DNA of 61,171 nucleotides from an uncultured Prevotellaceae bacterium (GTDB lineage Bacteria > Bacteroidota > Bacteroidia > Bacteroidales > Bacteroidaceae): positions 1 through 61,171 of the forward strand of contig OMQN01000003.1 of assembly GCA_900313235.1 (NCBI GenBank). Reading direction: 5' to 3'. Numbering within the stretch: position 1 is the first letter of the stretch; each line of letters starts with the position of its first letter. The position numbers were made by a program, and so were the translations under genes. The notes under the pieces are model-generated. The model saw only the letters and a list, made by a program, of their open reading frames with translations, was not told the DNA's origin and did no database searches. Positions 1 through 8,672 of the stretch are shown one piece after another.

Positions 1-1
1 C

Positions 2-1354
2 TTCCTGGGCGACGGTGTGGTAGCCGGTTCTGGTACCATCGACGGCCGTTTGGTATTCATCTTCGCACAAGACTTCACCGTACACGCCGGTTCGCTCAGC
101 GAGACCATGTCTCAGAAAATCTGTAAGGTCATGGATATGGCCATGAAGATGGGCGCTCCGCTGATTGGCATCAACGACTCAGGAGGTGCACGTATTCAGG
201 AAGGCATCAACGCACTGGCAGGTTACGCAGAGATTTTTGAACGTAACATTTTGGCCTCAGGTGTGATTCCTCAGATTTCAGGTATCTTCGGCCCTTGTGC
301 TGGTGGTGCTGTTTACAGTCCTGCTCTGACTGACTTCACCTTGATGATGGAAGGCACCTCATACATGTTCCTGACAGGTCCGAAGGTGGTAAAGACCGTT
401 ACTGGCGAGGACATCGACCAGGAGCATCTGGGTGGTGCATCAGTACACGCATCAAAGTCAGGCGTAACCCACTTCACTGCTAAGACCGAGGAAGAGGCTG
501 CAGAGATGCTGAAGACTCTGTTGAGCTATATCCCTTCAAACAACATGGAGCAGGCTCCTCGCAAGAAGTGCACAGACCCCATTGATCGTCTGGAGGACTC
601 ACTGAACGAGATTATTCCCGAGAACCCCAACGAGGCATACGATATGTACAAGGTCATCTCGGCCATCACCGACGACCATGAATTCTTCGAGGTACAGCCT
701 AAGTTCGCCAAGAACATCATCGTAGGTTTCGCACGCTTCAACGGCCAGTCTGTAGGTATTGTAGCTAACCAGCCCAGCTGCTACGCTGGTGTGCTGGACG
801 TCAACGCCAGCCGTAAGGGTGCCCGCTTTGTACGTTTCTGCGACGCTTTCAATATTCCTATCGTATCACTGGTAGACGTTCCTGGATTCTTGCCAGGTAC
901 TGGACAGGAGTACAACGCTGTCATCCTGCACGGCGCTCAGTTATTATACGCTTACGGCGAGGCTACTGTTCCCAAGATTACCGTTACGCTGCGTAAGTCA
1001 TACGGTGGATCACACATTGTGATGGGTTCTAAGCAGCTCCACACCGACTTGAACTACGCATGGCCTTCAGCAGAGATCGCCGTGATGGGTGCATCAGGTG
1101 CTGCCGCTGTGCTGTATGCCAAGGAGGCTAAGGCCAAGAAGGAAGCCGGTGAAGACGTTAAGGCATTCATTGCTGAGAAGGAGGAAGAGTACAACGAACT
1201 CTTCGCTAATCCTTATCAGGCTGCCAAGTACGGCTATATCGACGACGTCATCGAGCCTCGCAACACTCGTTTCCGCATTTGCCGTGCGCTGGCGCAGTTG
1301 GCTACCAAGCGCGACTCACTGCCCGCCAAGAAGCATGGTAACATACCTATGTAA
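2..1354 (+). CDS. mmdA: Methylmalonyl-CoA decarboxylase alpha / propionyl-CoA carboxylase beta subunit, 5'-partial
   Basis: This is the carboxyltransferase subunit of a biotin-dependent acyl-CoA (de)carboxylase, which moves CO2 between methylmalonyl-CoA and carrier-bound biotin in the succinate-propionate route. The reading frame is already open at base 2 (FLGDGVVAGSGTIDGR), so the start lies outside the window; the GTG at 17 is internal. Visible family signatures are FAQDFTVHAGSLSE, the acyl-CoA pocket GINDSGGARIQEG, the oxyanion-hole stretch GPCAGGAVYSPALTDF and the second-domain motif DVPGFLPGTGQEYN. The C-terminus GNIPM is normal for the family. A small ORF and a biotin carrier gene follow in the same direction. 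Direction of carbon flow and the exact name (decarboxylase or carboxylase) cannot be read from this subunit alone. Confidence 0.93.
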   Translation, partial: FLGDGVVAGSGTIDGRLVFIFAQDFTVHAGSLSETMSQKICKVMDMAMKMGAPLIGINDSGGARIQEGINALAGYAEIFERNILASGVIPQISGIFGPCAGGAVYSPALTDFTLMMEGTSYMFLTGPKVVKTVTGEDIDQEHLGGASVHASKSGVTHFTAKTEEEAAEMLKTLLSYIPSNNMEQAPRKKCTDPIDRLEDSLNEIIPENPNEAYDMYKVISAITDDHEFFEVQPKFAKNIIVGFARFNGQSVGIVANQPSCYAGVLDVNASRKGARFVRFCDAFNIPIVSLVDVPGFLPGTGQEYNAVILHGAQLLYAYGEATVPKITVTLRKSYGGSHIVMGSKQLHTDLNYAWPSAEIAVMGASGAAAVLYAKEAKAKKEAGEDVKAFIAEKEEEYNELFANPYQAAKYGYIDDVIEPRNTRFRICRALAQLATKRDSLPAKKHGNIPM

Positions 1355-1399
1355 AGTTAAGAGTTAAAAGTTTAGAGTTTAGAGTTTAAAAATTTGGGT

Positions 1400-1549
1400 A
1401 TGAAGAATGAAGTTTACGCTGCCATCGCTATGGCTCTTTATGAGTTCAAGGGCAACAACGTACACGACAAGGAGGCTGGCATTATCACCATCAGTGAGAA
1501 GCAGACTCAGTGGAACGGTTACGCCCAGACTATGACAGCACACCCTTAA
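1400..1549 (+). CDS. Small OadG/gamma-subunit-like peptide (49 aa)
   Basis: A 49-codon ORF starts with ATG at 1400 and ends with TAA at 1547-1549. The peptide begins MKNEVYAAIAMALYEFKG and continues to TMTAHP. The segment EVYAAIAMAL resembles the cytosolic tail of OadG-type gamma subunits of sodium-pumping decarboxylases, but there is no transmembrane helix at all. It sits between the carboxyltransferase and the biotin carrier, where a gamma subunit is expected, 10 nt before the carrier start. I infer that it is an assembly or linker peptide of the decarboxylase. The assignment rests on position and a short resemblance. Confidence 0.6.
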   Translation: MKNEVYAAIAMALYEFKGNNVHDKEAGIITISEKQTQWNGYAQTMTAHP

Positions 1550-1559
1550 ATTAATTATC

Positions 1560-1994
1560 ATGAAGAAAGAATACAAATACACCATCAATGGAAACCAGTA
1601 TGAGGTAACCATTGGAGATATTGAGGGAACCGTAGCTACCGTCAACGTCAACGGCGAAGAGTACAAGGTAGAATGGGAACCCGAGGCTGAACCTGAGAAG
1701 AAGAAGCCCGTACTTGGTAAACCAGTCGCTGAACCTGCTGCCAGCAGCACTCCTGCCAGCAGCACCAGCAACGTCAACACCAACAATGCCGTCAAGGCTC
1801 CGCTGCCTGGCGTCATCACCTCTATCGAGGTAGCTGTTGGTGACGAGGTGAAGGTCGGTGACACTCTGCTTGTGCTGGAAGCTATGAAGATGGCCAACAA
1901 CATAGAGGCAGAGAAGGCCGGCAAGGTTACTGCCATTTGTGTTCAGCCAGGTCAATCGGTTATGGAAGACGATGCTCTCGTAGTCATTGAGTAA
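1560..1994 (+). CDS. mmdC: Biotin carboxyl carrier protein of the (de)carboxylase
   Basis: This 144-residue biotin carrier ends in a biotin/lipoyl-attachment domain. The lysine to be biotinylated lies in VLEAMKMANNIEAEKAG near residue 104, within the usual APLPGVI...EAMKM...V fold. The N-terminal 45 residues (beta-strand-rich, YTINGNQYEVTIGDIEG) look like the small N-domain found in Bacteroidales carriers. A linker rich in Ala, Ser, Pro and Thr (about residues 55-80) joins the two, as expected for a swinging carrier. It is the last gene of the operon. No beta (membrane decarboxylase) subunit follows before the terminator, so a membrane partner, if any, is encoded elsewhere. Confidence 0.92.
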   Translation: MKKEYKYTINGNQYEVTIGDIEGTVATVNVNGEEYKVEWEPEAEPEKKKPVLGKPVAEPAASSTPASSTSNVNTNNAVKAPLPGVITSIEVAVGDEVKVGDTLLVLEAMKMANNIEAEKAGKVTAICVQPGQSVMEDDALVVIE

Positions 1995-2015
1995 TCTAAC
2001 AGCTAATAGCCAACA

Positions 2016-2052
2016 AATAAGCCGCTCAGTTATTGTTTCTGAGCGGCTTATT
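2016..2052. terminator. Strong hairpin terminator between convergent operons
   Basis: A 14-bp perfect stem (AATAAGCCGCTCAG at 2016-2029, complement at 2039-2052) encloses a 9-nt loop. It lies 21 nt after the biotin carrier stop and 23 nt from the end of the convergent panD, so it can serve both strands. Confidence 0.85.
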
Positions 2053-2075
2053 ATATGCTATTGTTTGAAACGAAA

Positions 2076-2426
2076 TTACAACTTGTTGTCCTCCTTAGGA
2101 AAGACGACGGTAGGTTTATAGGCCTTCGCTTCCTCAAAGTCCATCAGCGCATAGGAGATAATGATGCACACATCGCCCACCTGCACTTTGCGGGCTGCAG
2201 CACCATTCAGACATACACAGCCACTGCCACGTTCACCTTTTATAATATAGGTCTCAAAGCGTTCACCATTGTTATTGTCGACAACCTGTACCTTCTCGCC
2301 AGCTATCATATTGGCAGCATCCAGCAAGTCTTCGTCAATCGTAATGCTACCCATATAGTTCAAGTTAGCTTCTGTAACTGTTACGCAGTGTAGCTTCGAC
2401 TTCAGTACTTCTATCATCATCTTCAT
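2076..2426 (-). CDS. panD: Aspartate 1-decarboxylase
   Basis: PanD converts L-aspartate to beta-alanine for pantothenate synthesis, using a pyruvoyl cofactor made by self-cleavage. The cleavage site Gly-Ser is visible in [16 protein letters not shown], and the substrate-binding region [18 protein letters not shown] follows. The length (116 aa) is normal. Several Met codons crowd the start ([13 protein letters not shown]); starting at the third residue would put the cleavage serine at the conventional position 25. It lies 18 nt downstream of panC on the same strand, and the two are probably co-transcribed. The spacer holds a repeated ATTTGACAATTT phrase. Confidence 0.95.
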   Translation of the reverse strand: MKMMIEVLKSKLHCVTVTEANLNYMGSITIDEDLLDAANMIAGEKVQVVDNNNGERFETYIIKGERGSGCVCLNGAAARKVQVGDVCIIISYALMDFEEAKAYKPTVVFPKEDNKL

Positions 2427-2444
2427 TTACAATTTGACAATTTA

Positions 2445-3308
2445 CTATTTGACAATTTTCTCCTTGTACTTGATGTGGTCAATGAGTCGAATAGGTGTCT
2501 TACCACAGTAGACAGTAATACAACCTACAACATAAGGAGAATCTTCCCAATTCTCAATGTCCTGCAACGTGTTACCATCAACGATAGAGAAGTACTCAAC
2601 ATCAAGTCCTTCAACAGCATTGATGTCAGCCACCACCTTGTCGTGTGTCTCCTTGACAGTATGCTTTTTGCCATATGCCAGGCTATCCTTTAGGGCCTTG
2701 TAAATGGCAGGGGCAATAGCGCGTTCATCCTTGGATAACAACGTGTTACGTGAACTGCGGGCCAATCCGTCAGCATCGCGGATAATATCGCACTCGACAA
2801 TCTCGACAGGGATTTCCAAATGACGAACCATCGCCTTCACCACGGCAATCTGCTGCCAGTCTTTCTCACCGAAATACGCACGGTGGGGTTTGACAATATA
2901 GAACAGACGACTGACCACCTGACAAACACCGTTGAAGTGACCTGGACGATGAGCGCCCTCCATCACTGTCGATATAGGAGGATATTCAAACTGACGGGTA
3001 TCGGGCGTAGGATACATCTCCTCGACACTGGGAGCTAACACATAGTCAGCGCCACACTCGTCCAACAGCTTACAGTCGGCATCAAGTGTACGAGGATAGT
3101 TCTTCAAATCATTCTTGTCATTAAACTGTGTCGGATTAACAAAGACCGACACCACAGTTATCCCATTTTCCTTCACACTACGACGTACCAACGAGGCATG
3201 TCCTTCATGCAGTGCTCCCATAGTAGGCACAAGACCTATTTCTTTTCCTTGTTTGCGATCTTCAAACAATTGGTTCTGAAGGTCAACAATCTTATTAAAT
3301 ACTTTCAT
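2445..3308 (-). CDS. panC: Pantothenate synthetase (pantoate--beta-alanine ligase)
   Basis: PanC joins pantoate and beta-alanine with ATP to form pantothenate. The nucleotidyltransferase signature [14 protein letters not shown] (HIGH-like, about residues 31-44), the segment VFVNPTQFN and the active-site stretch YFGEKDWQQ are all present. The 287-residue length is typical. It is the first gene of a panC-panD pair; panB lies far away at 46354. A TTATTTTGCA sequence at about 3337-3346 on the minus strand is a possible, slightly short, promoter -7 element. Confidence 0.96.
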   Translation of the reverse strand: MKVFNKIVDLQNQLFEDRKQGKEIGLVPTMGALHEGHASLVRRSVKENGITVVSVFVNPTQFNDKNDLKNYPRTLDADCKLLDECGADYVLAPSVEEMYPTPDTRQFEYPPISTVMEGAHRPGHFNGVCQVVSRLFYIVKPHRAYFGEKDWQQIAVVKAMVRHLEIPVEIVECDIIRDADGLARSSRNTLLSKDERAIAPAIYKALKDSLAYGKKHTVKETHDKVVADINAVEGLDVEYFSIVDGNTLQDIENWEDSPYVVGCITVYCGKTPIRLIDHIKYKEKIVK

Positions 3309-3450
3309 TCTTAATCGATAGTGTACAAAATCGGGTGCAAAATAACAACATTTTTACCAAATAAGAAAAAAATATCGTAAAAATATGCCAAAAACAAGGC
3401 TAAAAAATCAAAAACATGCACATTTTTGCGTTTTTGTGAGTTTTTTTATG

Positions 3451-3458
3451 TATCTTTG
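3451..3458 (+). promoter_or_regulatory. Bacteroidales-type promoter -7 box (TATCTTTG)
   Basis: TATCTTTG followed by CA matches the Bacteroidetes TAnnTTTG element, 20 nt before the ATG at 3479. It drives the synthase-like gene and DUF4270 lipoprotein pair. Confidence 0.75.
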
Positions 3459-3478
3459 CAAAGATAAAATCGTACCAT

Positions 3479-4276
3479 ATGGCAAAGAAGATTCTATTCA
3501 TCAATCAAGAGATAGTTCCCTATGTTCCCGACAGCAACCTCTCGCTGATGGGTAAGGCATTGCCTCAGGCGATGCAGGATGCAGGTCACGAGATTCGCAC
3601 GTTTATGCCCAAATGGGGTATTATCAACGAGCGCCGCGGTCAGCTTCATGAGGTGATTCGCCTGTCAGGTATGAACCTGATTATCGACGACACCGACCAT
3701 CCACTGATTATCAAGGTGGCAACCATCGTAGGCACACGCATACAGGTTTACTTCATCGACAATGAAGACTATTTCACCAAGCGCAAAATGGAGCAGGACG
3801 AGAATGGCAAAGACTATGCTGACAACGGTGAGCGTGCCATCTTCTTTGCTCGTGGCGTACTGGAGACTGTCAAGAAGCTGCGTTGGGTTCCCGACATCAT
3901 TCACGTACAGGGATGGATGAGTGCCGTAGTTCCCCTCTACATCAAAACAGCCTATCGCGAGGAGCCATCATTTGCCAACACGAAGGTGGTCACATCGCTC
4001 TTCCCCAAGACGATTACTGCAGATTTGGGCAGCAATTTCAAACAGTGCGTAGAGTTCCGTGAAGCCACGGTCGACCTGCTTAAAAAATACAAAGACAACT
4101 TCGACTTTGACGAGCTGAACAAGATGGCCATTGACTACAGCGACGGCGTTATAGCTGCCCACAAGGATGTCAATCCCGAACTGCTGAAGTATGCTGCTGC
4201 CAACAATGTGCCTAGTCTTGCATATCCTGGCGAGGATTTCTACAGTGCATACGAGGAATTTTACGAAAAGATTTAA
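3479..4276 (+). CDS. Glycogen/starch synthase N-terminal (GT5) domain protein, single-lobe
   Basis: The protein has the N-terminal Rossmann lobe of GT5 glycogen synthases: a start MAKKILFINQEIVPYVP, a middle section on AIFFARGVLETVKKL, and the helix PDIIHVQGWMSAVVPLYIK that mirrors the HxHDW region of true synthases. It stops at 265 residues, whereas full synthases are around 480. The C-terminal lobe that binds the ADP-glucose nucleotide is missing, with no trace of it downstream. A complete, undamaged frame with its own promoter suggests a stable short form rather than a broken gene. It precedes a DUF4270 lipoprotein gene by 13 nt. Catalysis on its own is doubtful; a carbohydrate-binding or regulatory role is a guess. 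Confidence 0.75.
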   Translation: MAKKILFINQEIVPYVPDSNLSLMGKALPQAMQDAGHEIRTFMPKWGIINERRGQLHEVIRLSGMNLIIDDTDHPLIIKVATIVGTRIQVYFIDNEDYFTKRKMEQDENGKDYADNGERAIFFARGVLETVKKLRWVPDIIHVQGWMSAVVPLYIKTAYREEPSFANTKVVTSLFPKTITADLGSNFKQCVEFREATVDLLKKYKDNFDFDELNKMAIDYSDGVIAAHKDVNPELLKYAAANNVPSLAYPGEDFYSAYEEFYEKI

Positions 4277-4289
4277 GTAAGGAAAAGAA

Positions 4290-5744
4290 ATGAAAAATTG
4301 GATAATGGTCGGGATTGCACTTGCCATAGTAGCAATCTCGTCGTGCAGTGAAGACACATCAACGCTGGGTTATTCACTGACAAGCAACGTAGACAGATTC
4401 ACAACAGAGACAGACACCTTCGAGGTATCCACCCGCTCAATAGCCTCTGGTGCTGTATTGTCACGCAATGCCTATTCCTATTTAGGATGTATCAAAGACC
4501 CAGAAACGGGTACCTATATCAAGTGTGACTACACCACACAGTTCTCACTCTTGGAGTCAGAAGCCACCAGTCTTTTCAGAAGCAAAGACCTCATCATGAG
4601 CCTCGACGAGGACGGCCAACCCATCGTTGACTCTTGTAGCGTACATATCTTGATTAACACCTTCCAGGGTGACTCACTGACAGCCATGAAGCTCTCGCTG
4701 ATGGAGTTAGAGGCCCCCATGAAGAGTACCGATGCTATCTATACGGACTATGACCCCGAGACAGCAGGACTCATCCGTACGGCGACAGGTGCTGTCAGAA
4801 GTAACAAAATCTATGCAGCCACTGATCTGACAGCCAGCGACAGTGTTCGCAACACCTACCGTCAAGGAAGAAACTATGCTTATGTCAAAGTTCCGCTCAA
4901 CAAGGAATACATTGACAAAGACGGCAAAAAATATAACAATTACGGTACCTACATCATGCGTAAGTACTATGAGAATCCGGCTTACTTCAAGAACTTCAAC
5001 AGTTTTACACGCAATGTATGCCCAGGATTCTACATCAAGTCTGTTGATGGTCAAGGACTCATCATTGAGGTTGCTTTCACCCAGCTCAACATGTATTATC
5101 GCTATAAGTCGGACGAAAACACATACACCACAGTATGTTCACTGAATTCTACCGACGAGGTGCTGAAGGCTACCCACGTCAGCTACAACCATACAGGTAT
5201 TGACAAGTTAGTATCTATTGACACTTGCACCTATCTGAAGACGCCTGCCGGCATCTATACAGAAGTAACGCTACCCATTGACGATATTAAGAAAGGACAC
5301 GAGAACGACACCATCACATCAGCAAAGGTAGCCTTTACCCGTATGCGTCCACGCAACAACCTTTCTGAGGTCGTTCTTGAAGAGCCAACCAAAGTGCTGC
5401 TCATTGAGAAAGACAGTCTACGCTCCTTCTTTGAGAACAATGGTTCGCCCGACAACATGCAAGCCTATCTGGCTACATACAATAGTAGCCAGAAGACATA
5501 CAGTTTCAACAACATCTCCTATTTAATAAACCACATGTATGCCCAAAAGGGGAAGTCGGAAAACTGGAACAAGGCAGTACTCATCCCAGTAGAGGTACAG
5601 ACTGCAAATACAACGACCACGACGGCTACCACGTCATCAGGTATTGCCAACGAGATGAATGTTAACAGCATACGTCTGGTAGGCGGCGCTGGAAACAAGC
5701 ATGCGCCAATCCGCATGAGTGTCATCTATAATGTCAACAAATAG
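4290..5744 (+). CDS. DUF4270 family surface lipoprotein
   Basis: The N-terminus MKNWIMVGIALAIVAISSC is a lipoprotein signal peptide with the lipobox Cys at residue 19, followed by SEDTSTLGYSL. The mature part (about 465 residues) is beta-rich with no catalytic motif I recognise. Length and the opening 'xTLGxSL' match the Bacteroidetes DUF4270 family, whose function is not established. It follows the GT5-like gene by 13 nt and precedes a 42-codon ORF by 8 nt, a three-gene unit. The acidic +2 to +4 residues (SED) after the Cys are compatible with export to the cell surface in Bacteroidetes. Confidence 0.82.
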   Translation: MKNWIMVGIALAIVAISSCSEDTSTLGYSLTSNVDRFTTETDTFEVSTRSIASGAVLSRNAYSYLGCIKDPETGTYIKCDYTTQFSLLESEATSLFRSKDLIMSLDEDGQPIVDSCSVHILINTFQGDSLTAMKLSLMELEAPMKSTDAIYTDYDPETAGLIRTATGAVRSNKIYAATDLTASDSVRNTYRQGRNYAYVKVPLNKEYIDKDGKKYNNYGTYIMRKYYENPAYFKNFNSFTRNVCPGFYIKSVDGQGLIIEVAFTQLNMYYRYKSDENTYTTVCSLNSTDEVLKATHVSYNHTGIDKLVSIDTCTYLKTPAGIYTEVTLPIDDIKKGHENDTITSAKVAFTRMRPRNNLSEVVLEEPTKVLLIEKDSLRSFFENNGSPDNMQAYLATYNSSQKTYSFNNISYLINHMYAQKGKSENWNKAVLIPVEVQTANTTTTTATTSSGIANEMNVNSIRLVGGAGNKHAPIRMSVIYNVNK

Positions 5745-5752
5745 ACTGGTAG

Positions 5753-5881
5753 ATGGCAGACAACTTCTTAGAGAAGCACTACGAGGAGTATGAAGCGCGT
5801 AAGGCCGCTTACCTCCGCAAGAAGAAACACCTGAAAAAGATGCCTCGTCCGCTGGAACGTCCAGAGGATGAGGCATTATAA
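5753..5881 (+). CDS. Small basic conserved-looking protein (42 aa)
   Basis: A 42-codon ORF begins with ATG at 5753, 8 nt after the DUF4270 stop, and ends with TAA at 5879-5881. The peptide runs MADNFLEKHYEEYEARKAAY and then carries Lys/Arg/Pro-rich sequence ending RPEDEAL. It is highly charged, with a helix followed by a proline-rich basic tail. I recall similar short proteins in Bacteroidales but know no function. The tight spacing and clean coding look support a real gene. Confidence 0.6.
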   Translation: MADNFLEKHYEEYEARKAAYLRKKKHLKKMPRPLERPEDEAL

Positions 5882-5889
5882 CCAATGCA

Positions 5890-5914
5890 ACTAGTTTTAC
5901 AAAAAAAGACTAGT
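5890..5914. terminator. Weak bidirectional hairpin between convergent genes
   Basis: ACTAGT at 5890-5895 is repeated inverted at 5909-5914, with T-rich and A-rich flanks in the loop. It separates the 42-aa ORF from the convergent helicase gene. The stem is short. Confidence 0.4.
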
Positions 5915-5924
5915 ACTAAATCAA

Positions 5925-8282
5925 CTAACCAATAATCGTATACTTCGCAAACTTCAGCAGCAGTTGCTTGGTACCTGCATTCTTGAAGTTCACTGTGGCC
6001 TTGGTATTCTCACCTGCGCCTTCCACCTTTACAACAGTACCGATACCAAAGCGTTGGTGCTCTATCACATTACCTTCTCGCAAACCTATATCACCAATGG
6101 CAGACTGCGGACGAGGCGTCTCCTTACGCACAGGAACCAGTCGAGGTTTCACGTCAGCAATAAACTGTGTAGCTACAGGACGGGGATTCTGAGAATTACT
6201 GCGGCTCGCCCAGCTAGAGCTACCAGTATAACTGGTCCTACTTGAATTACTAGAACCACTAGAGCCTTTATAGCCACCAGAACTGCTTGGCAGACCGACA
6301 ATTCCTGTGCCCCCTTCTATTCTCAGCAGGCTGGCATCGAAGTCCTTGATGAAGCGCGACGGTGTGTCATACTCCATCTTACCATAGCGGAAGCGGTTTT
6401 GTGCACACGTCAGAATACAGTGTTTCTCAGCACGTGTGATGGCTACATACAACAGGCGACGCTCTTCTTCCAGCTCGCGCATAGAACCTACACACATCGG
6501 TGAGGGAAAGATATTTTCTTCCAGTCCCACCACAAATACCGTAGGAAACTCCAAACCCTTGGCAGCATGTATGGTCATCAGCGTCACCTTAGGCTGTTCT
6601 TCGTCACCCTCACTGTCGAGATCGGTAAGTAATGCCACCTCCTGCAAGAAGTCGCTGAGTGCTATCTCGTCAGCACGGTCCTCTTCTTTACGCGACTCCA
6701 CAAAGTCCTGCATACCGCCCAAGAACTCTTCCAGGTTTTCCTGGCGCGACAAATTCTCAGGATTGTTAGAGCTATAGAGATCTTTACTTATACCACTCTC
6801 CATGATGATGGAGTGTCCGAGTGCATAGGCATCCTCCTGAGTGAGACGAGCGCCCCACCCTTCAACGAGTTCTTTGAAAGCCTCCAACTTAGTAAGTGTA
6901 CCCTTGGAGAGCTTCAGATCAAAGACGATGGGTTGCTGAATGACGCTCCATAGCGATACATGATGGACATTAGCTGTATCAACGATTTTAGCCACCGTAG
7001 TATCTCCAATACCACGTGCAGGATAATTTATGATACGACGAAGCGCCTCTTCGTCATTTGGGTTAGCCACCACACGGAAATAGGCAATGACGTCCTTTAT
7101 TTCCTTACGCTGATAGAAGCTCAGACCGCCATAGATACGATATGGAATACCATCCTTGCGCATCTGTTCCTCAAAAGAACGACTCTGGGCATTAGTACGA
7201 TAGAGGATGGCGAAATCTCCATACGACGCCTGGTCTTGTCTGCGAATTCTTTTGATATCATTACATACGATAATAGCCTCTTCCCTATCGCTATAAGCAG
7301 GTTTCAGCGTCAGTCGGTCTCCCTCTTCGTTTTCGCTAAAGACATCCTTATGAATCTGTCGCTCGTTTTTACGTATCAAACTGTTGGCAGCCTGTACAAT
7401 AAGCTGCGTGGAGCGATAATTCTGTTCCAACTTGAAAAGGCGAGTACCCTCATACATCTTCTGGAAGTTGAGAATATTGTCAATATTTGCACCTCGGAAG
7501 CTATAGATACTTTGTGCATCGTCGCCAACCACGCATACATGTCTATGGTCACGCGTCAACTGCAGTACAATCTCTTGTTGGGCATAGTTGGTGTCCTGAT
7601 ACTCGTCGACCAACACATAACGGAAACGGTCGACATACTTCTGACGGATATCCTCATGGCGCTTGAACAAAAGGAAGGTCTGTACCAGCAAGTCATCAAA
7701 ATCCATCGCGTTAGCCTGGCGGCAGCGCTCTACGTACCTATTATATATATGTGACACCTGCGGACGTTTTTTCTGTGCATCATCAGCAGCCCACGAACTC
7801 TGCATATACTGCTGCGGCAGGAGCAAATGGTTCTTAGCCATTGAAATACGATCAGCCACCGAAGCAGGCTTATAAGTCTTGTCGTCGAGCTGCATCTCCT
7901 TGATAATGCTCTTTACCAGTGAACGCGAGTCTGCCTGGTCGTAGATGGTGAAATTGGAGTTAAAGCCGATTCTTTCGGCTTCAGTCCTAAGTATGCGGGC
8001 AAAGACAGAATGAAACGTTCCCATCTGCAGATAGCGAGCTTGCTCCTGTCCAACCAGACGTCCTATACGTTCCTTCATCTCGCGTGCTGCCTTGTTGGTA
8101 AAGGTCAGCGCCAAGATGTTCCAAGGCTGAAAAGCATGTCCCGCCAACAGATAAGCAATCTTAAACGTCAGTACGCGTGTCTTGCCGGAACCCGCTCCGG
8201 CTATAACCAACTGCGGACCGTCACAATAGGTGACGGCCGCACGTTGTCCTTCATTGAGTTGTTGTAATAATTCTTCTATCAT
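5925..8282 (-). CDS. pcrA: ATP-dependent DNA helicase, UvrD/PcrA type
   Basis: This is an SF1A 3'-5' DNA helicase for repair and removal of protein roadblocks. Using the ATG at 8280-8282 the protein starts MIEELLQQLNEGQRAAV and has 785 residues. Walker A is AGAGSGKT (28-35), Walker B/motif II is VLVDEYQDTN, motif III GDDAQSIYSFRGA, and motifs V-VI TIHAAKGLEFPTVFVVGLEE and LLYVAITRAEKH. The C-terminus carries a Ser/Gly-rich linker followed by the PcrA-type tudor-like end (FGIGTVVKVEGAGENTKATV...LLLKFAKYTII). The frame stays open upstream to 8351, but that extra stretch overlaps the coding tail of a decayed gene, so I rejected it. Only 16 nt separate it from that remnant. Confidence 0.95.
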   Translation of the reverse strand: MIEELLQQLNEGQRAAVTYCDGPQLVIAGAGSGKTRVLTFKIAYLLAGHAFQPWNILALTFTNKAAREMKERIGRLVGQEQARYLQMGTFHSVFARILRTEAERIGFNSNFTIYDQADSRSLVKSIIKEMQLDDKTYKPASVADRISMAKNHLLLPQQYMQSSWAADDAQKKRPQVSHIYNRYVERCRQANAMDFDDLLVQTFLLFKRHEDIRQKYVDRFRYVLVDEYQDTNYAQQEIVLQLTRDHRHVCVVGDDAQSIYSFRGANIDNILNFQKMYEGTRLFKLEQNYRSTQLIVQAANSLIRKNERQIHKDVFSENEEGDRLTLKPAYSDREEAIIVCNDIKRIRRQDQASYGDFAILYRTNAQSRSFEEQMRKDGIPYRIYGGLSFYQRKEIKDVIAYFRVVANPNDEEALRRIINYPARGIGDTTVAKIVDTANVHHVSLWSVIQQPIVFDLKLSKGTLTKLEAFKELVEGWGARLTQEDAYALGHSIIMESGISKDLYSSNNPENLSRQENLEEFLGGMQDFVESRKEEDRADEIALSDFLQEVALLTDLDSEGDEEQPKVTLMTIHAAKGLEFPTVFVVGLEENIFPSPMCVGSMRELEEERRLLYVAITRAEKHCILTCAQNRFRYGKMEYDTPSRFIKDFDASLLRIEGGTGIVGLPSSSGGYKGSSGSSNSSRTSYTGSSSWASRSNSQNPRPVATQFIADVKPRLVPVRKETPRPQSAIGDIGLREGNVIEHQRFGIGTVVKVEGAGENTKATVNFKNAGTKQLLLKFAKYTIIG

Positions 8283-8298
8283 GAACTTAGCGGATAAC

Positions 8299-8463
8299 TT
8301 ATTTCTGTCCGTTAACAATATATAAGCCCTTAGCTTTGGGTTTCTGACCATTCGCTATTCTACGACCCTGCAAGTCAAAATATATAGCTACAGACTGCTG
8401 ATTGCTGGAAACACCCTCGATAGCAGTGGGCTCTTTGTCCGTCACATCCAAGATGTCACCCTC
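8299..8463 (-). pseudogene. C-terminal remnant of a secreted protein (T9SS-like tail)
   Basis: On the minus strand a 54-residue stretch ends YFDLQGRRIANGQKP...KGLYIVNGQK and a stop at 8299. This 'DLxGRR...KGLYIxNGKK' pattern is the usual C-terminal tail of large secreted Prevotella proteins that follow the type IX sorting-tail style. No ATG occurs in frame before the upstream stop at 8527-8529, and no body of the gene is present. It is therefore the last piece of a deleted gene. A TAATTTTG promoter box sits immediately upstream (8466-8473) and now would read through the scar into pcrA. Confidence 0.72.
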
Positions 8464-8465
8464 TG

Positions 8466-8473
8466 CAAAATTA
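8466..8473 (-). promoter_or_regulatory. Promoter -7 box (TAATTTTG) upstream of the remnant and pcrA
   Basis: On the minus strand TAATTTTGCAG matches TAnnTTTG. It is the nearest promoter-like site to the helicase gene, about 180 nt upstream of its ATG. Confidence 0.5.
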
Positions 8474-8578
8474 CGAAAAAAAAGTGAATCAAAGTACGAT
8501 TCCCACCTATTTAATATATAATTAACTCAATTAAGTTTCGGATATAAACAATGGTTTTTGTTAATCCAGCCGGAGTTA

Positions 8579-8672
8579 TACAGCTAATACGTGCACGAGA
8601 CAGCTGTATTTACACCCCGTATACAGCTAATACGCGTCTGTATTAGCTGTTCCCGCGTCTGTATCAGCTGTA
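8579..8672. repeat. Phased array of five AGCT-centred sites (TACAGCTAATAC-like)
   Basis: Five AGCT cores, most within TACAGCTAATAC or its complement GTATTAGCTGTA, start at 8582, 8602, 8625, 8645 and 8666, spaced 20, 23, 20 and 21 bp. The central pair (8624-8634 with 8640-8650) forms an 11-bp inverted repeat. The same motif recurs as a 21-bp direct repeat at 59581-59631. The spacing of about two helical turns suggests a protein-binding array. The stretch 8530-9084 holds this array, an orphan promoter, a long inverted repeat and a palindrome, but no gene. Confidence 0.6.

Noticed and set aside
8283..8351. Longer N-terminus for the PcrA helicase
   Set aside because: The extra 23 residues overlap the recognisable tail of a decayed gene in another frame, and the family N-terminus starts at MIEELLQQLN.
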